Assembly (NCBI RefSeq): GCF_004341515.1
Contig: NZ_SLZF01000004.1
Coordinates: 1-64,000 of the forward strand
DNA from: Allobosea sp. BK604
Lineage (GTDB): Bacteria; Pseudomonadota; Alphaproteobacteria; Rhizobiales; Beijerinckiaceae
Length of the DNA stretch: 64,000 bases
Reading direction: 5' to 3'
Shown: positions 34,088-41,970 of the stretch, piece after piece
Numbering within the stretch: position 1 is the first letter of the stretch
Layout of the letters: the number at the start of each line of letters is the position of its first letter
Position numbers and translations under genes: made by a program
The notes under the pieces: model-generated
What the model was told of the DNA's origin: nothing
Databases searched by the model: none
Seen by the model: only the letters and a program-made list of their open reading frames with translations

Positions 34088-34831
34088 TCAGGCCACGCTC
34101 AGCCCTTCGACGCCGTGCTTGCGGATCAGGCTTGCGACGAAGCCTGACGCCTTCGCCGCTTCCACGAACCTGGTGAGATAGTCGATCGCCTCGGCTTTAG
34201 CCTTCGGCGTGCCGATCGCCTGCTGGACGGTCATGAACCGGCCTTCGAGCAATGTCGCGCCGGGAACCCGCTTCAGGTCGGAGATCAGCCGCGGCCGAAG
34301 CCCGGCGAGCGCATCGAGCTTCCGCTCGAGAAAATCCGCCAAGGCGTCGTCCAGCGTGGCCGAGCGCACGAGTTCGGCATGGTGGATATTGCGCTCGAGC
34401 CAGAGCCCATAGGCCGCCCGGCCCGTGACCGCGATCCGCACGCCCGCTGAATCGACATCGCCGATCGCCTTGAGCGGCGATCCGGCCGGGACGAGATAGG
34501 TGGCTTCGATCTCGCTATAGGCCGGCGTGAAGCTGATCACTTCGGCGCGCTGCGGTTCGGCGCCGATCAGGCCGATATCCCATTCGTCCTGGACCGCGGC
34601 ATCGGCCAGCAGGCCTGGCGAAGCATAGGGGACATAGCGCAGTCCGACGCCGAGATTGTCGGCGACGGCGCGAGCGATGTCGGGGGAGACGCCGACCGGA
34701 TCGCCCTCCGGCGTGCGGCCGGTCACCAGCAGGAAATTCGACAGGTTGATGCCGGCGCGCAGTATGCCTCCCGGTGCGAGCGCCTCGAGCACGGATGGCG
34801 AGAGCACGCCGATATCGGGCCGAAATTCCAT
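34088..34831 (-). CDS. Amino-acid-type substrate-binding domain protein without signal peptide
   Basis: A 247-residue protein of the family 3 solute-binding fold: ILRAGINLSNFLLV, GVSPDIARAVADNLGV, VISFTPAYSEIEATYLV and RIAVTGRAAYGLWLE. Periplasmic members normally carry a signal peptide; here the N-terminus (MEFRPDIGVLSPSVLEALAP) is hydrophilic and no better start is seen. It may be a cytoplasmic ligand-binding protein or have lost export. No permease or ATPase adjoins it. The iolB gene is upstream on the same strand. Confidence 0.78.
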   Translation of the reverse strand: MEFRPDIGVLSPSVLEALAPGGILRAGINLSNFLLVTGRTPEGDPVGVSPDIARAVADNLGVGLRYVPYASPGLLADAAVQDEWDIGLIGAEPQRAEVISFTPAYSEIEATYLVPAGSPLKAIGDVDSAGVRIAVTGRAAYGLWLERNIHHAELVRSATLDDALADFLERKLDALAGLRPRLISDLKRVPGATLLEGRFMTVQQAIGTPKAKAEAIDYLTRFVEAAKASGFVASLIRKHGVEGLSVA

Positions 34832-34918
34832 GGTGCTCCCCCTGGCCGAAGCGGCTGACGTCGATGCGCTGGTGCATAGCGCGTGAAGCGCTGCGACGCC
34901 ACTTCAAGTTCTCCCTGT

Positions 34919-35719
34919 TTACGTATTGAGAATCCAGGCATGGGCGGGGTCGTCGACATATTTCAGGATGCGCTTCGGCCCGGCCGTGGCGTTCAGGTAG
35001 TAGAGATCATAGCCGTGCGGCGCCGCCACCGGGTGGTAGCCCTCCGGGACGAGCACGACATCGCCATCCTCGGCCGTGATCGTCTCGTCGAGCGAGCGGT
35101 CCTCGGTATAGACGCGCTGGAATGCAAAGCCCTGCGGTGGCGAGATGCGGTGGTAATAGGTCTCCTCCAGCTGCGATTCATGGGGCAGCCGGTCGCGGTC
35201 GTGCTTATGCGGCGGATAGCTCGACCAATGGCCGGAGGGCGTCACGACCTCGACCACGATCAGACTCTCCGCCGGCTCGGTTTCGGGCAGGATGCGGCGG
35301 ATATGGCGCAGATTGCTGCCCTGGCCGCGGGTGAGGCAGACCACATCATCAGGCGTGATCAGACGTGGCGGGAGGCCCGGCTTGCCCGGGGCCGAGCAGA
35401 CGGCGAATTCGCAGGGGCCGCTTGCCTTGACGCTCCAGCCGGTCCCGGCCGGAACATAGACCGACCATGAATCGGGCTCGAAAGGCGACTTGCGCCCGCC
35501 GATTTCGCCGAAATCCTTGGCTCCGGCCCGCACCACGGCCTTGCCCGCGATCAGCACGATGCAGAGTTCGCGCCCGGCCGCGTCCCGCGCGACCGCCTGT
35601 CCGTCGGCGAGACGGTACACCTCGAAGCCGACATAGTCCCAGCCGGCCGATTGCGGCGTCACCTCGTGGATCCGACCATCCCGGTCCGGCGCCGATGGTT
35701 TGACGAGCAACTTCGACAT
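34919..35719 (-). CDS. iolB: 5-deoxy-glucuronate isomerase
   Basis: A 266-residue cupin-fold isomerase of inositol catabolism, converting 5-deoxy-D-glucuronate to 2-deoxy-5-keto-D-gluconate. Typical IolB text is visible: SAGWDYVGFEVYRL near residue 25, SHWSSYPPHKHDRD-type metal site (here GHWSSYPPHKHD), and EDGDVVLVPEGYHPVAAPHGYDLYYLNATAG. No other iol genes lie in the window, so the rest of the pathway must be elsewhere or this copy serves another sugar acid. Confidence 0.93.
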   Translation of the reverse strand: MSKLLVKPSAPDRDGRIHEVTPQSAGWDYVGFEVYRLADGQAVARDAAGRELCIVLIAGKAVVRAGAKDFGEIGGRKSPFEPDSWSVYVPAGTGWSVKASGPCEFAVCSAPGKPGLPPRLITPDDVVCLTRGQGSNLRHIRRILPETEPAESLIVVEVVTPSGHWSSYPPHKHDRDRLPHESQLEETYYHRISPPQGFAFQRVYTEDRSLDETITAEDGDVVLVPEGYHPVAAPHGYDLYYLNATAGPKRILKYVDDPAHAWILNT

Positions 35720-35936
35720 GATGGCCCTTCAGCATTGCAGGCGAAGTGGAGGGGAAGATATCGCAAGCAAAGGAAGAAGCATTCCTTCGTTTGGATGAGG
35801 GGAGAACGCCTCGCTCTCAAACGAGGGGTGCCCTCACCAGGTTCCACCCCGGCCCGGGGCGGCTATTTGTCGCTCACACCTGTGCTCCGGCCGCAGCGAT
35901 TACGGCTGGGGGATCGCCCGCGCCGGCTTTCTCTCG

Positions 35937-36377
35937 TCAGGCGGCGTCCGGTTCAAGTGCCCGGATGACGGTCCGCAGTTCAGGCTCGTCGACGAGATCG
36001 GCGGCATCTGCGAGCTTGAACCATTGGCAGCGCCGTTGTCCTTGCTCTGGCCAGGTTTCGAGCTGGCGTTCGACTTCCATGACATAGAGCTTTACGTCGC
36101 ACAACGCGGTTTCCTCGGGCAGGCGCTTCCAATAGCTGTAGCTGCCGCTCGATTTCTTCTTGATCCTGCCGACGACGCCGGCCTCTTCATAGGCCTCGCG
36201 CGCGGCCGCGTCGTAATCCTTCATTCCCTTCACCGGCCAGCCCTTGGGCACGACCCAGCGCTGTCGCGCACGCGAGGTCACGAGCAGGATCTCGACCGAA
36301 CCATTGGTCGTCCGGCGAAGCGGCAGGGTGCCGACCTGTAATCGGGCCGCGCCCGATGCGCGCTTGGCCTTCTTCAT
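35937..36377 (-). CDS. NUDIX hydrolase
   Basis: A 146-residue NUDIX protein. The Nudix box is recognisable around GWPVKGMKDYDAAAREAYEE followed by AGVVG, in which the Arg-Glu and Glu-Glu residues that bind metal are kept. It resembles diphosphoinositol/diadenosine-polyphosphate hydrolase types found as single-domain proteins. ATG 36377 (MKKAKRASG) is preferred; a longer frame to 36482 has no better signal. A near-EcfG promoter precedes it. Confidence 0.87.
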   Translation of the reverse strand: MKKAKRASGAARLQVGTLPLRRTTNGSVEILLVTSRARQRWVVPKGWPVKGMKDYDAAAREAYEEAGVVGRIKKKSSGSYSYWKRLPEETALCDVKLYVMEVERQLETWPEQGQRRCQWFKLADAADLVDEPELRTVIRALEPDAA

Positions 36378-36410
36378 CGTGGGGAAGCATGTCCTGTGAT
36401 TGGTGGATAT

Positions 36411-36435
36411 GACGAATCCACGCAAAATAGGTTCC
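36411..36435 (-). promoter_or_regulatory. Weak EcfG-like promoter before the NUDIX gene
   Basis: On the minus strand GGAAC (36431-36435) is followed after 16 bases by CGTC (36411-36414). The last base departs from the CGTT consensus, so this is weaker than the four perfect or near-perfect sites at 37.5-39.2 kb. Confidence 0.35.
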
Positions 36436-36584
36436 ATCGGGCCGATTTTTAGGATTATCGCGCGGCTCCCCATGGCGCCCATGCCGCTTTCAGCGGTCCA
36501 TTACAGTGGTTCGCTGTGCCAAGCGGCTGTGGCAGGCTCCAGCGCATCGCTGGCCAGCAGCGTCCCGTCGCCGGCCTGGCCGGG

Positions 36585-36812
36585 TCAGTCCACCACGAAG
36601 ATCTGGCGCTTGCGCGCCAGCGGGCGCCAATGGGTCGGCTGCCAATCCAGCGGCATGCCATCCTCATGGTGCCAGCCGCTCATGCTCTGGTCGCCGCCTG
36701 AGGCCGGTACGCGGAAGCGTGCGCGGTCGATCCGGTCGCCATCGGTGACCTCGACGATCTCGCTCATTCGCTTCCGCACTGGCGGAGCGCCAAGCGTCCA
36801 GCGTGCCGACAT
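36585..36812 (-). CDS. Short hypothetical protein, possibly a remnant
   Basis: A 75-residue reading frame beginning MSARWTLGAPPVRKRMSEIV. The C-terminal WQPTHWRPLA resembles the end of small DUF551-like proteins, but the expected N-terminal part is missing and the frame stays open upstream with no good start. It may be a real short gene or a decayed one. I give it low confidence. Confidence 0.35.
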   Translation of the reverse strand: MSARWTLGAPPVRKRMSEIVEVTDGDRIDRARFRVPASGGDQSMSGWHHEDGMPLDWQPTHWRPLARKRQIFVVD

Positions 36813-36928
36813 GGAGGGCCCTCGTTCCATCCGGGGTCCGATAGGCCCGATCCATGAATATGTGATGGCTGACGGCGCCGAAATCCGGCGTCGTTTCAGC
36901 TTGGAGCCCGGGAAGCCGTCGCTATGGT

Positions 36929-37249
36929 TTACGATTGCGAACTCGGCGAGGCCATTGCGCGTGCGGGCTTCGATTGTCCGACCCGGCAGGCGAGCTCGGA
37001 GAAGGCGAGCGGAGCGCCATCCTTGGCATCCAGTGCGGCACTGAGGAAGCGGATCGGGAAGCAGACGGCTTCGGCGTTGCTGCCGCTGAGCTGTTCCATC
37101 CGCGGCTGATCGGATCGCATTGCGGCTTCGGCGGCTGCGAAAGCGCCCTCGACCTCGCGCTCCTCGACCAGACCCTTGCGGACCAGCAGGCGGGTCAGTT
37201 CGGCGACGGCGACGAGCAGGCCTTCGAGCTGGAGATTGGCAGTGTTCAT
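36929..37249 (-). CDS. Hypothetical small protein
   Basis: A 106-residue protein with a strong ribosome-binding site (GGGAGG) eight bases before ATG 37249. The N-terminal half is helical (MNTANLQLEGLLVAVAELTR), with a charged middle (KGLVEEREVEGAFAAAEAAM). No recognised domain, signal or membrane segment. It lies in the stress-gene cluster but no EcfG-type site is seen in front of it. Confidence 0.6.
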   Translation of the reverse strand: MNTANLQLEGLLVAVAELTRLLVRKGLVEEREVEGAFAAAEAAMRSDQPRMEQLSGSNAEAVCFPIRFLSAALDAKDGAPLAFSELACRVGQSKPARAMASPSSQS

Positions 37250-37376
37250 GACGGGCCTCCCAGCGATGACGATCTGCTCATGCAGCACAGAAGATCGGCC
37301 TCAATGCGGCCGGCGGGAGGAAGCGCGGGCGCATCGGCGAGTTGTCGGAGTGATTGTTGTTTGCCGGAACAGAAGC

Positions 37377-37538
37377 TCAGCTGGCGGCTTCAATGCCGGC
37401 GACGGTGATCAGCCCGGCGCAGGCGAGCGTGGCCCAGACCAGTTCGGCGAAGAGGCCATGGGCAGGAACGCCGCCCGAGATGACGGACGACATGCCGCCG
37501 ACCAGAATCAACGCCGCACTCAACACCACGCCGTTCAT
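37377..37538 (-). CDS. Small membrane protein in stress cluster
   Basis: A 53-residue protein (MNGVVLSAALILVGGMSSVI...) with two hydrophobic segments, about residues 3-20 and 30-50. GGGAGGG precedes ATG 37538. A perfect EcfG-type promoter lies 33 bases further upstream, so it is likely a general-stress membrane peptide. No family name can be given. Confidence 0.68.
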   Translation of the reverse strand: MNGVVLSAALILVGGMSSVISGGVPAHGLFAELVWATLACAGLITVAGIEAAS

Positions 37539-37570
37539 GACCGCACCCTCCCTTATTTGGTTTCGCCGCA

Positions 37571-37595
37571 AACGCCGCGTTGCCGGGAAAGTTCC
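37571..37595 (-). promoter_or_regulatory. EcfG-type promoter for the small membrane protein
   Basis: Minus-strand GGAAC (37591-37595), 16-base spacer, CGTT (37571-37574). This exactly matches the alphaproteobacterial general-stress sigma factor consensus. Confidence 0.8.
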
Positions 37596-37647
37596 ACCCT
37601 TTCGTCGGATTTTAATGACAATTCCAGCGACGCGCTGACGCTGGCCG

Positions 37648-37672
37648 GGAACCCGTCGGCGGCCAATCCGTT
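37648..37672 (+). promoter_or_regulatory. EcfG-type promoter for the DUF2188 gene
   Basis: GGAAC (37648-37652), 16-base spacer, CGTT (37669-37672), placed 30 bases before ATG 37703. It is back to back with the minus-strand site at 37571-37595. Confidence 0.8.
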
Positions 37673-37702
37673 CCTCGTCGAATGTCGAAGAGGAGGAGAC
37701 AG

Positions 37703-37942
37703 ATGGTTGAAGTGACCTACGAGATCGTTGAGCACGATGGCGGGTGGGCTTATCGCGTCGCCGGCGCCTATTCGGAGACGTTCCGGACACGCGACCTGGC
37801 CAGGCATGCGGCGGAGGAGGCGGCTGCAAAGCAGCAGCAGGCCGGACAGACCGACGGCATCGTCTTCCAGGATGCCGAGGGCGCCTGGCACCAGGAACTG
37901 GCGCCAGGCAGCGATCGCCCGGCGACGAAAGTACAGGACTGA
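37703..37942 (+). CDS. DUF2188-like small protein
   Basis: A 79-residue hydrophilic protein: VTYEIVEHDGGWAYRVAGAY, then SETFRTRDLARHAAEEAAAKQ. The pattern (word pair GGWAYRVxG and a following helix of alternating Ala and charged residues) is that of DUF2188-like proteins, small stress-linked proteins of unknown activity. AGGAGGAG precedes ATG 37703, and a perfect EcfG-type promoter drives it. Confidence 0.8.
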   Translation: MVEVTYEIVEHDGGWAYRVAGAYSETFRTRDLARHAAEEAAAKQQQAGQTDGIVFQDAEGAWHQELAPGSDRPATKVQD

Positions 37943-37958
37943 GCAGGGCTAATGCGGC

Positions 37959-38198
37959 TCAGGACGCGCTCTGGCCGCGCCTGTCCGGAGCGCGGCGCCT
38001 CGGCGGCGCCAGCATAGTGTCGAAGGCGCCGCCTTCATGCAGGCGCTTGACCGCGAGCGTGAGGAGCGTCGCGGCAATCGTCGGTGGCCCGAGCCGCGAA
38101 ACCAGCATCGCGAGCCCGACGGCGACCGGGCGCGGATAGCGGCCCGAGGCGGCTTCGGCCGCAACCCAGGCGCCGACCAGATGGACCAGCAATCTCAT
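37959..38198 (-). CDS. Small hydrophobic protein, likely operon partner of the flavin-fold gene
   Basis: A 79-residue protein starting MRLLVHLVGAWVAAEAASGR with a second hydrophobic stretch (VAVGLAMLVSRLG, TIAATLLTLAV) and a basic tail. GGGAGAGAG precedes the start. It begins 34 bases after the stop of the upstream pyridoxamine-oxidase-like gene and has no promoter-like site of its own, so the two are probably co-transcribed. Confidence 0.6.
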   Translation of the reverse strand: MRLLVHLVGAWVAAEAASGRYPRPVAVGLAMLVSRLGPPTIAATLLTLAVKRLHEGGAFDTMLAPPRRRAPDRRGQSAS

Positions 38199-38232
38199 TG
38201 TCTCTCTCCCTGCGCCGCATCATACGATCTAG

Positions 38233-38718
38233 TTAGAGCGCGACCTTGCGGTTCTCGCCGAGCCGTGGCCGCTGCCCGGTCAGGGCCGCCGCCGCCATCT
38301 TCACCGTGGTGACCAGGGAGCCGGGGCTGTCCCAGAATTCAGCCATGGACGGCATGACCCGCAGGACGCGGATATTCGGATCATCCTTGCTTTCCCACCA
38401 GGCTTTGGCGGCGGTCGACCACAACTCGGCGACCTTGGCGCGGTCATCGAGCAGGTTGGCGGTGCCGGTCACCGAGACATAGGCCTGGCCGCTCGTATCG
38501 GCGAAGGTCAGGCAGATATTCTGGTTGATCTCGATCTCGTCATCCTTGCGGTCGCGTGCATCGGCAAGGAAGAAGATCGCCTCCTCGTCGCGCGCGACAT
38601 GGGCGCTCATCGGCCGGGCGCGCAACTCGTCGCCGGCGCCATCATGCGTCACCAGCATGCAAAGGCTGATCTTTTCCATGAGGTTCCAGACGCGGTCCTG
38701 GTCGGAAGTGTGGCTCAT
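38233..38718 (-). CDS. Pyridoxamine 5'-phosphate oxidase-fold general stress protein
   Basis: A 161-residue split-barrel flavin-binding protein of the general-stress-protein-26 type: RVWNLMEKISLCMLVTHDGA, LRARPMSAHVARDEEAIFFL, NICLTFADTSGQAYVSVTGTA and KAWWESKDDPNIRVLRV. Members bind FMN, FAD or F420 and are induced by stress. An EcfG-like promoter stands in front of it. Confidence 0.88.
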   Translation of the reverse strand: MSHTSDQDRVWNLMEKISLCMLVTHDGAGDELRARPMSAHVARDEEAIFFLADARDRKDDEIEINQNICLTFADTSGQAYVSVTGTANLLDDRAKVAELWSTAAKAWWESKDDPNIRVLRVMPSMAEFWDSPGSLVTTVKMAAAALTGQRPRLGENRKVAL

Positions 38719-38744
38719 GTGAGGTTCTCCGTGCTGTCAGGGAG

Positions 38745-38769
38745 AACCGTCGAGCCAGCCAAGGGTTCC
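38745..38769 (-). promoter_or_regulatory. EcfG-like promoter before the general stress protein
   Basis: Minus-strand GGAAC (38765-38769), 16-base spacer, GGTT (38745-38748). One base differs from CGTT; spacing and gene type support it. Confidence 0.65.
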
Positions 38770-38863
38770 GAGCCATTTACGGGCCTGTGAATGCCCGGCA
38801 GCGATGCGGCCCGCGGGTGATCCGCAGGCCGCACCAAGGTTCGGGAGAATGGTGGAATGATCG

Positions 38864-39115
38864 TCAGTGACGGCTATTGCCGCGGGCTTCACCGCCCTTG
38901 CGGCCGGCCTCTGCGGCAAGGTCGCGGTCCTGCGAGAAGCTGCGCTTCGCGTCCGGCACGCTCTGGCCGCCCTTGCGGCCGGCCTGAGCCGCGAGCTCGT
39001 GATCCTGCGAGAAGCTGCGCTTCTCATCGGGCACGCTCTTGCCGCCCTGGCTGGCAATGTCGCGCTGCTTCCTCCCGTCCATGCCGGCGAAGCCGCGTTC
39101 GGACTGTGTCGCCAT
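38864..39115 (-). CDS. KGG-repeat stress protein (GsiB/Con-10-like)
   Basis: An 83-residue, very hydrophilic protein with three KGG-type motifs (ASQGGKSVPDEKRSFSQDHE, GRKGGQSVPDAKRSFSQDRD, GRKGGEARGN). The second and third blocks are a tandem duplication of about 24 residues. Such proteins resemble LEA-like or Con-10 proteins and accumulate under desiccation or starvation. AAAGGAG precedes ATG 39115 and a perfect EcfG promoter lies further upstream. Confidence 0.85.
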   Translation of the reverse strand: MATQSERGFAGMDGRKQRDIASQGGKSVPDEKRSFSQDHELAAQAGRKGGQSVPDAKRSFSQDRDLAAEAGRKGGEARGNSRH

Positions 39116-39171
39116 GATCGTCTCCTTTCCTTTCGTTGGGGTGACGGCCGTGTTGCGGTCCGTATCTGGGA

Positions 39172-39196
39172 AACGTCGCCGGGCGACCAGGGTTCC
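39172..39196 (-). promoter_or_regulatory. EcfG-type promoter for the KGG protein
   Basis: Minus-strand GGAAC (39192-39196), 16-base spacer, CGTT (39172-39175), about 57 bases before the start codon. Consensus match is exact. Confidence 0.8.
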
Positions 39197-39330
39197 TTGT
39201 AGTGGGCAAAATATACTAAGCTTGAGCTTGTCGGTTCTGTTGATTGATCGATCGCGCCAAGGATATTGTGCGTGTATCCAATAATAGATCAGGCATTTTG
39301 TGTCAGTGTTATTTGCCGTTTCGTCTCAGC

Positions 39331-39457
39331 CGTCACTGCGAGCGAGGCGAAGCAGTCCAGGGGCGGCAGCGCTCTACGTCCCCCTGGATTGCTTCGTCAC
39401 TACGCTCCTCGCAATGACGCGGAGCGCCAAAGCATCGGCCCGAAAAGTGGGTTGCGG
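39331..39457. repeat. Composite repeat C-D, copy 2
   Basis: Unit C (39331-39419) has arms CGTCA...TGACG enclosing the CCAGGGGCGGCAGCGCTCTA centre. A truncated unit D (about 39424-39457, AGCATCGGCCCGAAAAGTGG) follows. In inverted order the same pair occurs at 56680-56867. It fills the gap of about 370 bases between the KGG gene promoter and the stop of the ABC importer operon; nothing else is seen there. Confidence 0.85.
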
Positions 39458-39483
39458 AACCTGAGCCATGACCGGGCAAAGCC

Positions 39484-40191
39484 CTAGACCGCCAGCGCTG
39501 CCAGCAGCTTCTCGCGGTCTTCAGCATCCTCGGCATCGCCGCTGAGCACGATCCGCCCGCGCTCGATCACGACGAAGCGGTCGGTGACCGAGAGCGCTTC
39601 ATGCACGTTCTGCTCGACCAGCAGCACGATGCAGCCGCGCTCGCGCAATTCGCGCACGATCGCAAAGACCTCGGCGACGATCATCGGCGCCAGCCCCTCG
39701 CTCGGCTCGTCGACGAGCACGAGCCGCGGCTCGCCGACCAGTACCCGCGCCATGGCGAGCATCTGCTGCTCGCCGCCGGAGAGCGTGGTGCCGAGCTGGC
39801 GGCGGCGCTCGCCCAGGCGCGGGAAGCGGTCATAGATCTGGTCGATGGCGGCGCGCTCGGCCTTGGCCGCCCGGCCGCGCACCTGCAGCAGGCCGAGCTG
39901 CAGGTTCTCCTCGACGGTGAGGCCGGGGAAGATGCGCCGGTCCTCCGGCACCAGTCCGACGCCGGAGAGGCAGATCCGGTCCGGCGCGAGCCCGTTCAGG
40001 GATTGGCCGCTGAGCGTGATCGCGCCTTCGGTCGGCTTCACCCAGCCGGCGATGGTCTTGAGCAGGGTCGTCTTGCCGACGCCGTTGCGGCCGAAAATGC
40101 CGATCACCTCGCCGGGCGCGGCCGCGAGATCGATGCCCTGGATGACATGGCTGAGCCCGTAATGGCTGTGCAGTCCGCTGATCGTGAGCAT
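39484..40191 (-). CDS. livF: ABC importer ATPase, LivF-type
   Basis: A 235-residue branched-chain-amino-acid-type ATPase. Walker A is GIFGRNGVGKTTLLKTI, signature LSGGEQQMLAMARVL and Walker B LVLVDEPSEGLAP. ATG 40191 (MLTISGLHSHYG) is chosen since the longer frame overlaps the upstream ATPase gene. It is the last gene of the importer operon and pairs with LivG. Confidence 0.93.
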   Translation of the reverse strand: MLTISGLHSHYGLSHVIQGIDLAAAPGEVIGIFGRNGVGKTTLLKTIAGWVKPTEGAITLSGQSLNGLAPDRICLSGVGLVPEDRRIFPGLTVEENLQLGLLQVRGRAAKAERAAIDQIYDRFPRLGERRRQLGTTLSGGEQQMLAMARVLVGEPRLVLVDEPSEGLAPMIVAEVFAIVRELRERGCIVLLVEQNVHEALSVTDRFVVIERGRIVLSGDAEDAEDREKLLAALAV

Positions 40192-40192
40192 G

Positions 40193-40936
40193 TCAGTGAT
40201 GTCCGAAATAGGCGGCCTGCACCGCCGGGTCGGCCCGCACCACGGCGGGCGGCCCCTCGGCGAGCTTGCGGCCCTGATGCATGACGACGACATGGTCCGA
40301 GAGGTCCATGACCAGCCCGATATCGTGCTCGATCAGCAGCACGCTGACGTCCCGGCTGAGCGCGCGCACCAGCTTGGCGGTGTCGGCCGTGTCGCTATGG
40401 CTCATGCCCTGCGTCGGCTCGTCGAGCAGCAGGATCTTGGGCTCGGAGGCGAGGCAGACCGCGATCTCCAGCCGGCGCTGGTCGCCATGCGACAGGTTGC
40501 CGGCGAGCTCGTCGCGCTTATGGCCGAGCTGGAAGCGCTCGAGCATCTCGGCGGTCTTGGCGAGCGCCCGGGTCGAGCGGCCGATCGGCAGGAAGGCCCG
40601 GCCGACCGGTTCCAGCACCTGCGCCGCCATGCGCAGGTTCTCGGCCACGGTCAGCTCGAAAAACAGGTTGGTGATCTGGAAGGAGCGCGAAAGCCCTGCC
40701 GCCTTGGTGCGAGCCGGCGAGGCGCCGGTCAGGTCGACGCCGTCGATCAGGATCTGGCCCGATCTCGGCTTCAGCGCCCCGCTGATCAGGTTGAACAAGG
40801 TCGACTTGCCGGCGCCGTTCGGGCCGATCACCGTGGTGATCCGGTTGCGCTCGGCCTTGAAGCTGACCTGGTCGACCGCCTTCAGCCCACCGAAGGCGAT
40901 GCCGAGATCGCGGATGTCGAGGACATGATTGCTCAC
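40193..40936 (-). CDS. livG: ABC importer ATPase, LivG-type
   Basis: A 247-residue ATPase. Walker A is VIGPNGAGKSTLFNLISG, and Walker B KILLLDEPTQGMSHSDTA. The signature is NLSHGDQRRLEIAV, with His in place of the second Gly-type residue, as is usual for LivG. It overlaps livM by four bases and livF starts one base after its stop. Confidence 0.93.
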   Translation of the reverse strand: MSNHVLDIRDLGIAFGGLKAVDQVSFKAERNRITTVIGPNGAGKSTLFNLISGALKPRSGQILIDGVDLTGASPARTKAAGLSRSFQITNLFFELTVAENLRMAAQVLEPVGRAFLPIGRSTRALAKTAEMLERFQLGHKRDELAGNLSHGDQRRLEIAVCLASEPKILLLDEPTQGMSHSDTADTAKLVRALSRDVSVLLIEHDIGLVMDLSDHVVVMHQGRKLAEGPPAVVRADPAVQAAYFGHH

Positions 40937-41970
40937 GGCTTGGCGCTCCCGGGTTGGAGGCTGACGGAGGTAAGGGGCGTGGCGTCCGGTGTCTTCTCGG
41001 ACAGCCGCTCCTCCAGGCGCGGGCGGATGAAGCCGATCAGGCCCTTGGGCAGGAACATCACGCAGATCATGAAGATCAGGCCGATCACGATGAGATGGTG
41101 CTCGGTCCAGCTGCCGATGATCGATTTCAGCACCACCAGGAGCACCGAGCCGTAGATCGCGCCGATCAGGGTGCCGACGCCGCCGAGGATGACCGAGATC
41201 ACCGCATTGCCGGAGGTGGCGAAGAACATCAGCTCCGGCGAGACGAAGCCGCGCAGCATCGGATAGAGCGCGCCCGACAGCCCGGCGATAAGCCCGGCCA
41301 GCACATAGGAGAACATCCGCGCCCGCCAGACCGAGTAGCCGAGGAAGGGCACGCGCTTCTCATTGGCCTTGAGCGCGGTCAGCACCCGGCCAAAGGGCGT
41401 GTCGAGCAGATAGGCGGTGAGCCAGTACAGGCCCATGATGATCGCGAGCACGATCAGGAAGAAGCCGACCGGATTGCCGGCCGAGACCGAGAACGGCCCG
41501 AAGCCGATATCGATGACGGGGATGCCGATCATGCCGTCGGAGGCGCCGAGCTCGCGGGTATTATAGACGACCTTCGAGACGACCTGCGCCAGGCCGAAGG
41601 TGATCAGCGCGAAATAGACGCCGCGCACCCGGTTGGCGATCAGCCCGCCGATGATCGAGGCGACCAGCGTCGCCCCGCCGGCCGCCAGCATGGCGAGCCA
41701 GAACGAGGGCACTTTCAGCAGCGTCAGCGCCGAAACATAGGCGCCGACGCCGAAATAGAGGGCCTGGCCGAGCGAGAGCGCACCGGAATAGCCGAGCAGC
41801 AGGTCGACCGAGAGCGCGAGCCCGGCGAAGATCAGGGCCTCGGTGCCGAGCCGGAGATAGAATGTGTCGCCGGTCGCGGCGCCGATCACGGCGAGCGCCA
41901 ATGCGCCGGCGACGAAGATCAGCGCCAGCACATGGCTTGCGCGCATTGCGTTTGTCAGCCGGTCACGCAT
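40933..41970 (-). CDS. livM: ABC importer permease, LivM-type
   Basis: A 345-residue inner-membrane permease with about ten hydrophobic segments and the typical LALSVDLLLGYSGALSLGQA and YALITFGLAQVV-type sequences. It overlaps livH by eight bases. Together with LivH it forms the translocation channel. Confidence 0.93.
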   Translation of the reverse strand: MRDRLTNAMRASHVLALIFVAGALALAVIGAATGDTFYLRLGTEALIFAGLALSVDLLLGYSGALSLGQALYFGVGAYVSALTLLKVPSFWLAMLAAGGATLVASIIGGLIANRVRGVYFALITFGLAQVVSKVVYNTRELGASDGMIGIPVIDIGFGPFSVSAGNPVGFFLIVLAIIMGLYWLTAYLLDTPFGRVLTALKANEKRVPFLGYSVWRARMFSYVLAGLIAGLSGALYPMLRGFVSPELMFFATSGNAVISVILGGVGTLIGAIYGSVLLVVLKSIIGSWTEHHLIVIGLIFMICVMFLPKGLIGFIRPRLEERLSEKTPDATPLTSVSLQPGSAKP

